Source: Streptomyces sp. WP-1 (lineage in GTDB: Bacteria; Actinomycetota; Actinomycetes; Streptomycetales; Streptomycetaceae). Taken from it: DNA of 64,000 nt. The notes beneath the pieces were generated by a model that saw only the letters and a list, made by a program, of their open reading frames with translations, did not search any database and was not told where the DNA came from. The translations under genes were made by a program, and so were the position numbers. Location of the stretch: positions 5,828,001 to 5,892,000 of the forward strand of contig NZ_CP123923.1 in assembly GCF_030450125.1 (NCBI RefSeq), in the 5' to 3' direction. This document shows positions 27,073 to 36,800 of the stretch, one piece after another (the stretch's first letter is position 1; each line of letters opens with the position of its first letter).

Positions 27073-28175
27073 CTCCGTCCGGTGCGCGGGAACTCGTACG
27101 CCTTGCGCAGCGAGTGCCGGTCCGGGGAGGGGACCCGGTAGGGCGGCAGCACCGCGTCCGAGGTGTTGACCCGGGGCAGCGCGTAGGGATGCTCGGCGGA
27201 CAGCCAGGTGATCATCTGCTCGCGGACCGCGACCCGCACCGTCCATATGTCGTCGGCGTCCTTCGCGGTCACCAGCGCGCGCACCTCCATGGTGTTGGCG
27301 GTGGAGTCGGTGACCACCAGATTGGAGGCGCGGCCGTCCCAGGCCGGGCACTGGCGCAGGATGTCGCGCAGCTTCTCGCGCATCGCCTCCAGGGGCGCGC
27401 TGTGGTCGAGCTGCCAGAACACGATCCCGGTCATCTGCGGGGTGCCCCGCGACCAGTTCTCGAACGGCTTGGAGGTGAAGTACGACACCGGCATGGTGAT
27501 CCGGCGCTCGTCCCAGGTCCGTACCGTCAGAAAGGTCAGGGTGATCTCCTCGACCGTGCCCCACTCGCCGTCCACGACCACGGTGTCGCCGATGCGGACC
27601 ATGTCGCCGAAGGCGATCTGGAGCCCGGCGAACAGGTTCGACAGCGTGGACTGCGCGGCGACACCGGCCACGATGCCGAGCACACCGGCCGAGGCCAGCA
27701 GGGAGGCGCCCGCGGCGCGCATCGCCGGGAAGGTCAGCAGCATCGAGGCCACCGCGACCACGCCGATGATCGCCGCGACCACGCGCATGATCAGCGTGAC
27801 CTGGGTGCGCACCCGCCGTACCCGCGCCGCGTCGTGGTGGGCGCGCGCGTAGCGGCTGTACGTGGTCTCGACCACGGCGCTCGCGATCCGGATCGCCAGC
27901 CAGGCCGCGGCCCCGATCAGCACCAGGGTCAGGGTCCGGCCGACCCCGACCCGGTGCTCCTCCAGCAGCTCCGCCTGGTCGTAGGAGCCTCTGAGCAGGG
28001 CGGCGCACAGGACCAGCTGGTACGGGACGCGGGCCCGCCGCAGCCGGTCCCACAGGGGGGTCTCGGGGTGGCGTTCGTCCGCCTTGCGCAGCAGTACGTC
28101 GGTGGCCCAGCCGATGAGGACGGTCAGGAACACGGACGCGCCGACCACGATCACAGGGCGCAGTACGGTCTCCAT
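27069..28175 (-). CDS. MscS-family mechanosensitive channel
   Basis: 368-aa membrane protein. Four hydrophobic segments occupy about residues 8-185. The MscS signature region follows: LASAGVLGIVAGVAAQSTLSN (pore helix) and FGDMVRIGDTVVVDGEWGTVEEI (beta domain). Small-conductance channels of this family open under membrane tension to release solutes on osmotic downshock. The ATG has no usable Shine-Dalgarno (AAGG is one base away), but TACGTT lies seven bases upstream, so a leaderless mRNA is likely. It is divergent from the dienelactone hydrolase gene. Confidence 0.9.
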   Translation of the reverse strand: METVLRPVIVVGASVFLTVLIGWATDVLLRKADERHPETPLWDRLRRARVPYQLVLCAALLRGSYDQAELLEEHRVGVGRTLTLVLIGAAAWLAIRIASAVVETTYSRYARAHHDAARVRRVRTQVTLIMRVVAAIIGVVAVASMLLTFPAMRAAGASLLASAGVLGIVAGVAAQSTLSNLFAGLQIAFGDMVRIGDTVVVDGEWGTVEEITLTFLTVRTWDERRITMPVSYFTSKPFENWSRGTPQMTGIVFWQLDHSAPLEAMREKLRDILRQCPAWDGRASNLVVTDSTANTMEVRALVTAKDADDIWTVRVAVREQMITWLSAEHPYALPRVNTSDAVLPPYRVPSPDRHSLRKAYEFPRTGRS

Positions 28176-28182
28176 GCCTTCG

Positions 28183-28188
28183 AACGTA
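28183..28188 (-). promoter_or_regulatory. Leaderless-type -10 box for mscS gene
   Basis: TACGTT on the minus strand lies seven bases before the mscS ATG (28175). Confidence 0.45.
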
Positions 28189-28261
28189 ACCGCCCACGGC
28201 GATCGTGAACGTGTGACTCGTCACGCCCCGGGCCCGAACCGGCCCTGGCCCCCGTGGCTGG

Positions 28262-28267
28262 CACCAT
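28262..28267 (+). promoter_or_regulatory. Leaderless-type -10 box for hydrolase gene
   Basis: CACCAT lies six bases before ATG 28274, with no Shine-Dalgarno present. Confidence 0.4.
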
Positions 28268-28273
28268 GGGCCC

Positions 28274-28864
28274 ATGAACATCATGCTCTTTCACTCGACC
28301 TACGGGCTCAGGCCCGCGGTGCGCGATGCCGCCGACCGGTTGCGCGCGGCCGGCCACGAGGTGTGGACGCCGGACCTCTTCGAGGGGCGGACGTTCGACA
28401 CCGTCGAGGAGGGCATGGAGTTCAGCGACGGCATCGGCAAGGACGAGCTGCTGAAGCGGGCCGTGCTGGCGGCGGCGCCGTACTCGGAGCGTGGACTGGT
28501 CTACGCCGGGTTCTCGCTCGGCGCCTCCGTGGCGCAGACCCTCGCCCTCGGCGACGACAAGGCGCGCGGACTGCTGCTTCTGCACGGCACCTCGGACATC
28601 GCGCCGAACGCGTCCGTGGACGAGCTGCCGGTGCAGCTGCACGTGGCCGAGCCGGACCCGTTCGAGACGGACGACTGGCTCAGCGCCTGGTACCTCCAGA
28701 TGGGCCGGGCGGGCGCCGACGTGGAGGTCTACCGGTACGCCGGGGCCGGGCACCTGTACACCGACCCCGGCCTGCCGGACCACGACGCGGAGGCCGCCGA
28801 GGCGACCTGGCGCGTGGCGCTCGGTTTCCTCGACGGCCTCCAGACCCCTCAGACCGGGTCGTAG
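28274..28864 (+). CDS. Dienelactone hydrolase family protein
   Basis: 196-aa alpha/beta hydrolase. The nucleophile elbow is GFSLGAS with S81, where classical dienelactone hydrolases have Cys. An Asp ([11 protein letters not shown]) and a His (GAGHLYTD) complete a plausible triad. The substrate is unknown; the family also includes esterases. ATG 28274 fits a leaderless promoter. The last 16 bp overlap the convergent phoD gene, so the 3' ends are antisense to each other. Confidence 0.85.
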   Translation: MNIMLFHSTYGLRPAVRDAADRLRAAGHEVWTPDLFEGRTFDTVEEGMEFSDGIGKDELLKRAVLAAAPYSERGLVYAGFSLGASVAQTLALGDDKARGLLLLHGTSDIAPNASVDELPVQLHVAEPDPFETDDWLSAWYLQMGRAGADVEVYRYAGAGHLYTDPGLPDHDAEAAEATWRVALGFLDGLQTPQTGS

Positions 28865-30519
28865 GTGCGCTCGATCTTCTGCGTGCCGGTGCGGGTGCGG
28901 TACGAGCGCTCCCACGTGGCGGTGGCGTTCCGGTCGGTGCGGTCCGAGAGGACGTAGTAGTCCATCTGGGCGCGGTCGGCGGTGATGTCGAGCACACCGA
29001 AGCCGTGCCGGTCGGTGTCCACCCAGTGGACGTGCCGGTTGGCGGCCTCGATGAGCGGCGCGGCGACCGCGGAGACCACGCCCTCGGGGACCTTGACGAT
29101 GTCGTCGAGGTTGTCGGAGGTCATCGAGGTGATGACGAACTCGGTGGCGGCCGACTCCGACAGCGGATAGGTGCCCGCGTCCACCGGCACGTCGTTGGCC
29201 CAGGACATGTGGATGTCGCCGGTCAGGAAGACGGTGTTGCCGATGTTGTTCGACGTCAGGTGGTCGAGGAGCTCCCGGCGGTCGTGGGTGTAGCCGTCCC
29301 ACTGGTCGGTGTTGACGCCTATGCCGCCCTGCGGCAGGTCGAGCAGCTGGGCGAGCGGCTTGAGCAGGTCGGCGGTGAGGGAGCCGATGACGAACGGCGC
29401 GATCATCACCGAGTTGCCGACCAGGCGCCACTTGGTGTCGGACGCCTTCAGGCCCGCCTTCAGCCAGTCGAGCTGGGCCCGGCCGGTGATGGTGCGGCTC
29501 GCGTCGTCCACCGCGCCGCTGGTGCCGGACACCTGCTGGGAGCGGAAGGAGCGCAGGTCCAGCAGGGACAGGTCGGCGAGCTTGCCGAAGCGCAGCCGCC
29601 GGTAGGTGGTGCCCTCGATGGCCGGGCGCACCGGCATCCACTCGAAGTAGGCCTGCTTGGCGGCGGCCTTGCGGGCGGTCCAGGTGCCCTCGGCGCCCTC
29701 GGTGTGGTTGACCGCGCCGCCCGACCACGCGTTGTCGGCGAACTCGTGGTCGTCCCAGATCGCGATGACCGGCGCCTTCAGGTGCAGGGCCTGGAGGTCG
29801 GCGTCGGTCTTGTACTTGCCGTGCCGGACGCGGTAGTCGGCGAGCGTGATGATCTCGTTGGCGGGGGCGTGCTGCCGGATCACCTTGCCGCGGGCCGCGT
29901 ACTCGCCGGACTTGTACTCGTAGATGTAGTCGCCGAGGTGCAGCCAGGCGTCGAGGTCGCTGCGCGCCGCGAGATGGCGGTACGAGGAGAAGTAGCCGGC
30001 CTCCCAGTTGGCGCAGGTGACCACGCCGAAGCGGAGCCCGGAGACGTCCGCGGTGGCGGCCGGGGCGGTGCGGGTGCGCGCGACGGGCGAGTCGGCGCCG
30101 CCGGAGGAGAAGCGGAACCAGTAGTCCGTGGCCGGCTGGAGGCCGCGGATGTCGGCCTTCACCGTGTGGTCCGAGGCGGCCGTCGCGGTGGTGGAGCCCT
30201 TGCTGACGACCTGGGTGAGCGCCTTGTCGGTGGCGACGACCCAGCTCACCACGGTGTCCGGGCCGACACCGGAGCCGGGGGTGGCGTCCGGGGTCGGGGT
30301 GACACGGGTCCACAGCAGGATGCCGTCGGGCAGCGGATCACCGGAGGCCACCCCGTGCAGGAAGGCGGGGGCCTGAGCGGAGGCGCGGGCCGGAAGGGCG
30401 GCGGCGAGCGGCCCGGCCAGCACAGCGGTCGCCGCCGCGGCCTTGACGACCGTACGGCGGCGAGGAGAAAGCGAGTTGAGGCCCTGGGAGGCCGGAAGTG
30501 ATCTGTTTCGACTGGTCAC
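28849..30519 (-). CDS. phoD: Tat-exported alkaline phosphatase PhoD
   Basis: 556-aa secreted phosphodiesterase/phosphatase that releases phosphate from organic esters and teichoic acids. A twin-arginine signal peptide (RRR at 20-22, then [19 protein letters not shown], with ARASA at 44-48 as the likely cleavage site) precedes a PhoD N-terminal domain and the metallophosphatase core: [29 protein letters not shown] and [11 protein letters not shown]. These ligands bind Fe/Ca in the family. GTG 30519 lacks a Shine-Dalgarno. In position it corresponds to the S. coelicolor phoD of the PhoP regulon, but I do not see a clear PHO box here. Confidence 0.93.
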   Translation of the reverse strand: MTSRNRSLPASQGLNSLSPRRRTVVKAAAATAVLAGPLAAALPARASAQAPAFLHGVASGDPLPDGILLWTRVTPTPDATPGSGVGPDTVVSWVVATDKALTQVVSKGSTTATAASDHTVKADIRGLQPATDYWFRFSSGGADSPVARTRTAPAATADVSGLRFGVVTCANWEAGYFSSYRHLAARSDLDAWLHLGDYIYEYKSGEYAARGKVIRQHAPANEIITLADYRVRHGKYKTDADLQALHLKAPVIAIWDDHEFADNAWSGGAVNHTEGAEGTWTARKAAAKQAYFEWMPVRPAIEGTTYRRLRFGKLADLSLLDLRSFRSQQVSGTSGAVDDASRTITGRAQLDWLKAGLKASDTKWRLVGNSVMIAPFVIGSLTADLLKPLAQLLDLPQGGIGVNTDQWDGYTHDRRELLDHLTSNNIGNTVFLTGDIHMSWANDVPVDAGTYPLSESAATEFVITSMTSDNLDDIVKVPEGVVSAVAAPLIEAANRHVHWVDTDRHGFGVLDITADRAQMDYYVLSDRTDRNATATWERSYRTRTGTQKIERTYDPV

Positions 30520-30521
30520 GG

Positions 30522-30541
30522 CCGATCAGGTTACCGATCAG
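30522..30541. promoter_or_regulatory. Direct repeats and -10 box at the phoD start
   Basis: CCGATCAG occurs at 30522-30529 and 30534-30541, 12 bp apart. Partly between them lies a minus-strand -10-like TAACCT (30528-30533), eight bases before GTG 30519. A regulator bound here would block the promoter (inference). The repeat does not resemble the GTTCACC PHO-box unit. Confidence 0.4.
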
Positions 30542-30549
30542 TAGAACGA

Positions 30550-30584
30550 AAGAGCGGGCGAACAGGGAATGTTCGCCCGCTCTT
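30550..30584 (-). terminator. Terminator after the DsbA-like gene
   Basis: Perfect 14-bp inverted repeat, arms 30550-30563 and 30571-30584, with a 7-base loop and a short T-rich tract on the minus-strand 3' side. It separates the DsbA-like gene from phoD. Confidence 0.85.
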
Positions 30585-30662
30585 CACTCGGCCTTCGGTT
30601 TCCGAAAAGCCGTCACCCTGGGGCTCGTCACCCCTGAGGGTTCGTCACCCTTGCGGGGCCCG

Positions 30663-31472
30663 TCAGCCCTTGACGGCGGCGTCGATGACCTTGTTGAACT
30701 CGTCCACCGACGTGATCATGTTGCCGCCGTTGAGCTGCTTGCCGTCCATGACGAAGGCCGGGGTGCCCGTCACGCCGTCCTTGTTGTCGTCGAACTGCTT
30801 CGACATGTTCACCGCCCAGGCGTCGTAGGTGCCCTTCTTGACGGCGTTCTGGAAGGTGGCGTTGCCCTTCAGCGCCGGAACGGTGTCGGCGATCTTGATG
30901 AGGTAGCTGTCGTCCTTGAACTTGTCGTCGTTCTCGTCCGGGTGCCACTTCGTGGAGTACAGCGCGGACTTGTAGTCCAGGAACGCCTGGGGGCTGACGT
31001 TCAGCGCGGCGCCGAGCGCGCTCAGCGCGTTCTTGGAGCCCACACCGTTGTCGTGCGCGTCCAGGAACGTGGCGCCGACGTACTGGTACTTGAACTTGCC
31101 GTCGTCGATGTCCTTGTGCAGCGTCGGGCCGACCGTCTGCTCGAACTGGGCGCACACCGGGCAGCGCGGGTCCTCGTACATCTTGAGGGTCTTCTTGGCG
31201 CCGGCCTTGCCGATGACGACCGTGGTGCCCTTGGCGCCCTCGGTGTGGGCCGGGGCGACGACCTTCGCGTCCTTCAGCCCCTCCCAGTAGCTGGGCTTGT
31301 TGGCCTGGACGACGGCGTAGCCGATGCCGCCCGCGGCGGCCAGGACGACCACGATGCCGCCGGCCACGAACGCCTGGCGCCTGGCCTTGTCGCGCTTGGC
31401 CTGGCGCTCGCGCTCCACGCGCAGCCGCTCCCGGGCCGCGTTCTTCGACGCCTGGCTGTTCCGCTTGCTCAT
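30663..31472 (-). CDS. Membrane-anchored DsbA-like thioredoxin-fold protein
   Basis: 269-aa protein with a highly basic cytoplasmic N-terminus, one membrane anchor (about residues 34-57) and an extracytoplasmic thioredoxin-like (DsbA/DSBA-4) domain. The active site is CPVC, C104 and C107, in YEDPRCPVCAQFE; later GTPAFVMDG supplies the cis-Pro loop. It probably makes or isomerises disulfides in exported proteins. ATG 31472 has GGGAGAA upstream, while the frame extends much further as a shadow. A paralogue with the same plan lies at 62714-63490. Confidence 0.9.
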   Translation of the reverse strand: MSKRNSQASKNAARERLRVERERQAKRDKARRQAFVAGGIVVVLAAAGGIGYAVVQANKPSYWEGLKDAKVVAPAHTEGAKGTTVVIGKAGAKKTLKMYEDPRCPVCAQFEQTVGPTLHKDIDDGKFKYQYVGATFLDAHDNGVGSKNALSALGAALNVSPQAFLDYKSALYSTKWHPDENDDKFKDDSYLIKIADTVPALKGNATFQNAVKKGTYDAWAVNMSKQFDDNKDGVTGTPAFVMDGKQLNGGNMITSVDEFNKVIDAAVKG

Positions 31473-31540
31473 CTGGGTGTTCTCCCTGGGGGTCGCGCAG
31501 CTGTCGTGCGCGGGATACGGGTGGGGTGGCTCGGAGCCGC

Positions 31541-32245
31541 TCACCAAGCGGTGAGCGGGGCGGAGCACGGCGGTCCACGCCGTCCCAGGGAGTGGGCGAG
31601 CAGCCGGTCGCGGGCGGCGGCCCGGCGCCGGACCGGGCGGGGCGGGCGCCCCTCCGGCAGGAGTCGTACGACGACCGCGGCCACCGCGAGGAGCAGCGGC
31701 CGGAAGGAGGCGGCGGCCACCGCGCGCAGCAGCTGCACCAGGGCCCGCTCGCCCCGGCGCAGCCAGGCGGCGGCCAGCAGGCTCACGCCGATGTGCGCGG
31801 CGAGCAGCAGCCAGGCGGTGGCCGGGGTGGCGTCGGCCAGCACCCCGGCGGCCTGGCCCCGGCCCACCTGGGCCAGCGGGGTGCCCACCGCGCCGCCGTG
31901 GCACAGCAGGTCGAGGCCGAAGGCGTGCAGGGGGCCGGCGACCGGGCCGCCCGCCCGGCCGTAACAGGTCTGCTGGCCGGTGGTGAACACCGTGTCCGCG
32001 GCCAGTTCCAGCGGGACCAGCAGGGCCGCGATCCGGCCGAAGCCGCGCTCGCGGCCCGCCAGCGCGTACGCGCCGGTGAAGACGCCGGCGGCGACCGCGG
32101 CCACGGTCGCGGCCGGCAGCGGGGTCCGGGACAGCAGCACGTGCGACGCGGTGCCGAGGGTCACGACGAAGGCCGTGAACAGCACCGCGCGAACGGCTCT
32201 GAGGTAGGTCCCGGATATGTCCATAGCGAGAGGAGAGTCTGTCAC
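31541..32245 (-). CDS. Integral membrane protein of unknown function
   Basis: 234-aa protein with about five hydrophobic segments and a basic C-terminus. I do not recognise a domain. Two cysteines lie in the extramembrane stretches TGQQTCYGRAGG and LDLLCHGGAVG. It precedes the DsbA-like gene by about 70 bp on the same strand, so it may be co-transcribed with it. GTG 32245 fits a leaderless start (TTACTC six bases upstream); ATG 32224 is an alternative but has only pyrimidines in front. A redox role suggested by the neighbour and the cysteines is speculation. Confidence 0.6.
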   Translation of the reverse strand: MTDSPLAMDISGTYLRAVRAVLFTAFVVTLGTASHVLLSRTPLPAATVAAVAAGVFTGAYALAGRERGFGRIAALLVPLELAADTVFTTGQQTCYGRAGGPVAGPLHAFGLDLLCHGGAVGTPLAQVGRGQAAGVLADATPATAWLLLAAHIGVSLLAAAWLRRGERALVQLLRAVAAASFRPLLLAVAAVVVRLLPEGRPPRPVRRRAAARDRLLAHSLGRRGPPCSAPLTAW

Positions 32246-32251
32246 GAACCG

Positions 32252-32257
32252 GAGTAA
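32252..32257 (-). promoter_or_regulatory. Leaderless-type -10 box for membrane protein gene
   Basis: TTACTC on the minus strand lies six bases before GTG 32245. Confidence 0.35.
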
Positions 32258-32311
32258 GGGACCCCTAAAGGGGGCCTGTGAGTACGCGCACGCCATCGCC
32301 CCGGCGGGCGC

Positions 32312-33637
32312 CTACAGCCCCGGGATCCGGCCGTTGCGGAACAGCTCCACGAAGATGTGGTGGTCCGCGCGGGCCCGAGCGCCGTAGGTGTGCGCGAAGT
32401 CCACCAGCAGGGGCGCGAAGCCCTCCTCGCGGGCCGCGATCGCCGCGTCGATGGCCCGCTCGGTGGAGAAGGGCACCAGGGACTCGCCGGAGGTGTCGTC
32501 CGCCGCCGCGTGCATGGTCGCCGTGGCCCGGCCCAGGTCGGCCACGACCAGCGCGATCTCCTCCGGGTCGTCGAGGTCGCTCCAGTCCAGGTCGACCGCG
32601 TACGGCGAGACCTCGGCGACCAGCTGGCCCGCGCCGTCCAGCTCGGTCCAGCCCAGCCACGGGTCGGCGTGCGCCTGCAGGGCGCGCTGGGAGATCACCG
32701 TGCGGTGTCCCTCGTGCTGGAAGTACCCGGCGATGGCCGGGTCGGTGATGTGCCGGGAGACGGCCGGGGTCTGCGCCTGCTTGATGTAGATCACCACATC
32801 GTTCTCCAGGGCGTCGCTGTGGCCCTCCAGGAGGATGTTGTACGACGGCAGCCCGGCCGAGCCGATGCCGACGCCCCGGCGGCCCACGACGTCCTTGACC
32901 CGGTAGGAGTCCGGGCGGGCCAGGGAGGAGTCCGGCAGCGTCTCCAGATAGCCGTCGAAGGCCGCGAGGATCTTGTAGCGGTCGGCCGCGTCCAGCTCCA
33001 CGGTGCCGGGACCCGATGCGAACCGGCGTTCGAAGTCACGGATCTCGGTCATCGAGTCCAGCAGCTCGAACCGGGTGAGCGAGCGGGCCGCCCGCAGTGC
33101 GCCGAGCAGCGGGCCCTCGGCGGTGTCCAGGGTGAACGGCGGCACCTCGTCGCTCTTGGCGCCGGTGGCCAGGGCGTGGATCCGCTCCCGGTACGCGTCC
33201 GCGTAGACCGTCACCAGCTCGGTGATCTGCTCGTCGCTCAGCGCCTTGGCGTACCCGAGGAGCGCGATGGAGGCCGCGAAGCGCTTCAGGTCCCAGGTGA
33301 AGGGGCCGACGTACGCCTCGTCGAAGTCGTTGACGTTGAACACCAGGCGGCCGTACGAGTCCATGTACGTGCCGAAGTTCTCCGCGTGCAGGTCGCCGTG
33401 GATCCACACCCGCGAGGTGCGGTCGTCCAGGTAGGGGCCGCCCCGGCGCTCGGCGTCGATGTCGTGGTAGAAGAGGCACGCCGTGCCCCGGTAGAAGGCG
33501 AAGGCCGAGGCCGCCATCTTCCGGAACTTCACCCGGAACGCGGCCGGGTCGGCGGCCAGGAGCCTGCCGAAGGCGGTGTCGAACACGGCGAGGATCTCCT
33601 CGCCGCGCTGCTCGTCGCTGAGCTGGGGGACCGACAT
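32312..33637 (-). CDS. DUF2252 family protein (kinase-like fold)
   Basis: 441-aa DUF2252 protein. The motif VWIHGDLHAENFGTY (about residues 75-90) followed by FNVNDFDEAYVGPFTWDLKRF resembles the catalytic and metal-binding loops of aminoglycoside phosphotransferase-type kinases. No substrate has been established for this family, so phosphotransfer is an inference from fold similarity. ATG 33637 follows a strong AGGAGG nine bases upstream. It is divergent from dnaE; the 223-bp gap has a GTGCGTC direct repeat at 33665 and 33675 and no clear promoter. Confidence 0.85.
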   Translation of the reverse strand: MSVPQLSDEQRGEEILAVFDTAFGRLLAADPAAFRVKFRKMAASAFAFYRGTACLFYHDIDAERRGGPYLDDRTSRVWIHGDLHAENFGTYMDSYGRLVFNVNDFDEAYVGPFTWDLKRFAASIALLGYAKALSDEQITELVTVYADAYRERIHALATGAKSDEVPPFTLDTAEGPLLGALRAARSLTRFELLDSMTEIRDFERRFASGPGTVELDAADRYKILAAFDGYLETLPDSSLARPDSYRVKDVVGRRGVGIGSAGLPSYNILLEGHSDALENDVVIYIKQAQTPAVSRHITDPAIAGYFQHEGHRTVISQRALQAHADPWLGWTELDGAGQLVAEVSPYAVDLDWSDLDDPEEIALVVADLGRATATMHAAADDTSGESLVPFSTERAIDAAIAAREEGFAPLLVDFAHTYGARARADHHIFVELFRNGRIPGL

Positions 33638-33860
33638 CGCGGGATGCCTCCTGGTGCGGGAGTGGTGCGTCACTGTGCGTCCATGGATACGACAGCGCTT
33701 TCGCCGTCTCCAACGGGCGACGCCGTGCAGGAGTGCCCGGTTCCCGCCCGACCGTACGCGGGGACCGATCCCGGCTGTCAGTGCCAGGGCATAGGATTCG
33801 ACGCTGTCCCCGGAGTGTCCGCCCGCCCGTCGCCTGACGTTCTTTGTTGGAGGCCGAACC

Positions 33861-36800
33861 GTGTCAAAGCCGCCGTTCACGCACCTGCACGTCCACACCC
33901 AGTACTCGCTGCTGGACGGTGCCGCGCGGCTGAAGGACATGTTCAATGCCTGCAATGAAATGGGCATGACGCACATCGCCATGTCCGACCACGGCAACCT
34001 CCACGGGGCGTACGACTTCTTCCACACCGCCCAGAAGTCCGGGGTCACCCCGATCATCGGGATCGAGGCCTACGTCGCCCCCGAGTCCCGGCGCAACAAG
34101 CGCAAGATCCAGTGGGGCCAGCCGCACCAGAAGCGCGACGACGTCTCCGGTTCCGGTGGCTACACCCACAAGACGATGTGGGCGGTGAACCGGACCGGTC
34201 TGCACAACCTCTTCCGGCTGTCCTCCGACGCGTACGCCGAGGGCTGGCTGCAGAAGTGGCCCCGGATGGACAAGGAGACCATCTCCCAGTGGTCCGAGGG
34301 CATCGTCGCCTCCACCGGCTGCCCCTCCGGCGAGCTCCAGACCCGGCTGCGCCTCGGCCAGTTCGACGAGGCCCTCAAGGCCGCCGGCGAGTACCAGGAC
34401 ATCTTCGGCAAGGACAAGTACTTCCTGGAGCTGATGGACCACGGCATCGACATCGAGCACCGGGTCCGTGACGGCCTCCTGGAGATCGGCAAGAAGCTCG
34501 GCATCCCCCCGCTGGTCACCAACGACTCGCACTACACGTACGCCCATGAGGCGACCGCCCATGACGCGCTGCTGTGCATCCAGACCGGCAAGAACCTCTC
34601 CGACCCGGACCGCTTCAAGTTCGACGGCACCGGCTACTACCTGAAGTCCACGGACGAGATGTACGCCATCGACTCCTCGGACGCCTGGCAGGAGGGCTGC
34701 GCCAACACGCTCCTGGTGGCCGAGATGGTCGACACCACCGGCATGTTCGAGAAGCGCGACCTGATGCCGAAGTTCGACATCCCCGAGGGCTACACCGAGG
34801 TCACCTGGTTCAAGGAGGAGGTCCGCCGGGGCATGGAGCGCCGCTTCCCCGGCGGCATCCCCGAGGACCGCCAGAAGCAGGCCGACTACGAGATGGACGT
34901 CATCATCTCGATGGGCTTCCCCGGCTACTTCCTCGTGGTCGCCGACTTCATCATGTGGGCCAAGAACAACGGCATCGCGGTCGGCCCCGGCCGAGGCTCC
35001 GCGGCCGGTTCGATCGTCGCCTACGCCATGGGCATCACCGACCTCGACCCGATCCCGCACGGCCTGATCTTCGAGCGGTTCCTCAACCCCGAGCGCATCT
35101 CGATGCCCGATGTCGACATCGACTTCGACGAGCGCCGGCGCGTCGAGGTGATCCGGTACGTGACGGAGAAGTACGGCGCCGACAAGGTCGCCATGATCGG
35201 CACCTACGGCACCATCAAGGCCAAGAACGCGATCAAGGACTCGGCGCGCGTGCTGGGCTACCCGTACGCGATGGGCGACCGCATCACCAAGGCCATGCCC
35301 GCCGACGTCCTCGGCAAGGGCATCCCGCTGTCCGGCATCACCGACCCGCAGCACCCCCGCTACTCGGAGGCGGGCGAGGTCCGGGGGATGTACGAGAACG
35401 AACCGGATGTGAAGAAGGTCATCGACACCGCGCGCGGCGTGGAGGGCCTGGTCCGGCAGATGGGTGTGCACGCGGCCGGCGTGATCATGTCCAGCGAGAC
35501 CATCACCGACCACGTCCCGGTCTGGGTGCGGCACACCGACGGCGTGACCATCACACAGTGGGACTACCCGAGCTGCGAGTCGCTCGGCCTGCTGAAGATG
35601 GACTTCCTGGGCCTGCGCAACCTCACGATCATGGACGACGCGGTCAAGATGGTGAAGGCCAACAAGGGCCTCGACATCGACCTGCTGTCCCTGCCGCTGG
35701 ACGACCCCAAGACCTTCGAACTGCTCCAGCGCGGCGACACCCTCGGCGTCTTCCAGTTCGACGGCGGCCCCATGCGCTCGCTGCTGCGCCTGATGAAGCC
35801 CGACAACTTCGAAGACATCTCCGCCGTGTCGGCCCTGTACCGGCCGGGCCCGATGGGCATGAACTCCCACACGAACTACGCCCTGCGCAAGAACGGGCAG
35901 CAGGAGATCACGCCGATCCACCCGGAGCTGGAGGAGCCGCTCAAGGAGGTCCTGGACGTCACCTACGGCCTGATCGTCTACCAGGAGCAGGTGCAGAAGG
36001 CCGCGCAGATCATCGCCGGTTACTCGCTCGGCGAGGCCGACATCCTGCGCCGTGTGATGGGCAAGAAGAAGCCCGAGGAACTGGCGAAGAACTTCACCAT
36101 CTTCCAGGGCGGCGCCCGCAAGAACGGCTACAGCGACGAGGCCATCCAGGCGCTGTGGGACGTGCTGGTCCCCTTCGCCGGCTACGCGTTCAACAAGGCG
36201 CACTCGGCCGCGTACGGCCTGGTGTCGTACTGGACCGCCTACCTCAAGGCCAACCACCCCGCCGAGTACATGGCCGGTCTGCTGACCTCCGTCAAGGACG
36301 ACAAGGACAAGTCGGCGGTCTACCTCAACGAGTGCCGCCGCATGGGCATCCGGGTGCTCCCGCCGAACGTCAACGAGTCGGAGTCCAACTTCGCCGCCCA
36401 GGGCGACGACGTGATCCTCTTCGGCCTCTCCGCGGTGCGCAACGTCGGCACCAACGTGGTCGAGTCGATCATCAAGTGCCGCAAGGCCAAGGGGAAGTAC
36501 GCCTCCTTCCCCGACTACCTCGACAAGGTCGAGGCGGTCGTCTGCAACAAGCGCACCACCGAGTCGCTGATCAAGGCCGGCGCGTTCGACACCATGGGGC
36601 ACACCCGCAAGGGCCTCACCGCGCAGTACGAGCCGATGATCGACAACGTGGTCGCGGTCAAGCGCAAGGAGGCCGAGGGCCAGTTCGACCTCTTCGGCGG
36701 CATGGGCGACGACAGCGCGGACGAGCCCGGCTTCGGTCTCGACGTGCAGTTCACCGAGGACGAGTGGGACAAGACCTATCTGCTCGCCCAGGAGCGGGAG

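Noticed and set aside
30520..30662. PHO box upstream of phoD
   Set aside because: I looked for GTTCACC-like 11-bp direct repeats and did not find a convincing pair; only the unrelated CCGATCAG repeat is present.
31473..31904. N-terminal extension of the DsbA-like protein
   Set aside because: The frame stays open upstream but is Arg/Gly/Pro noise; ATG 31472 has a good ribosome-binding sequence and the basic N-terminus matches the paralogue.
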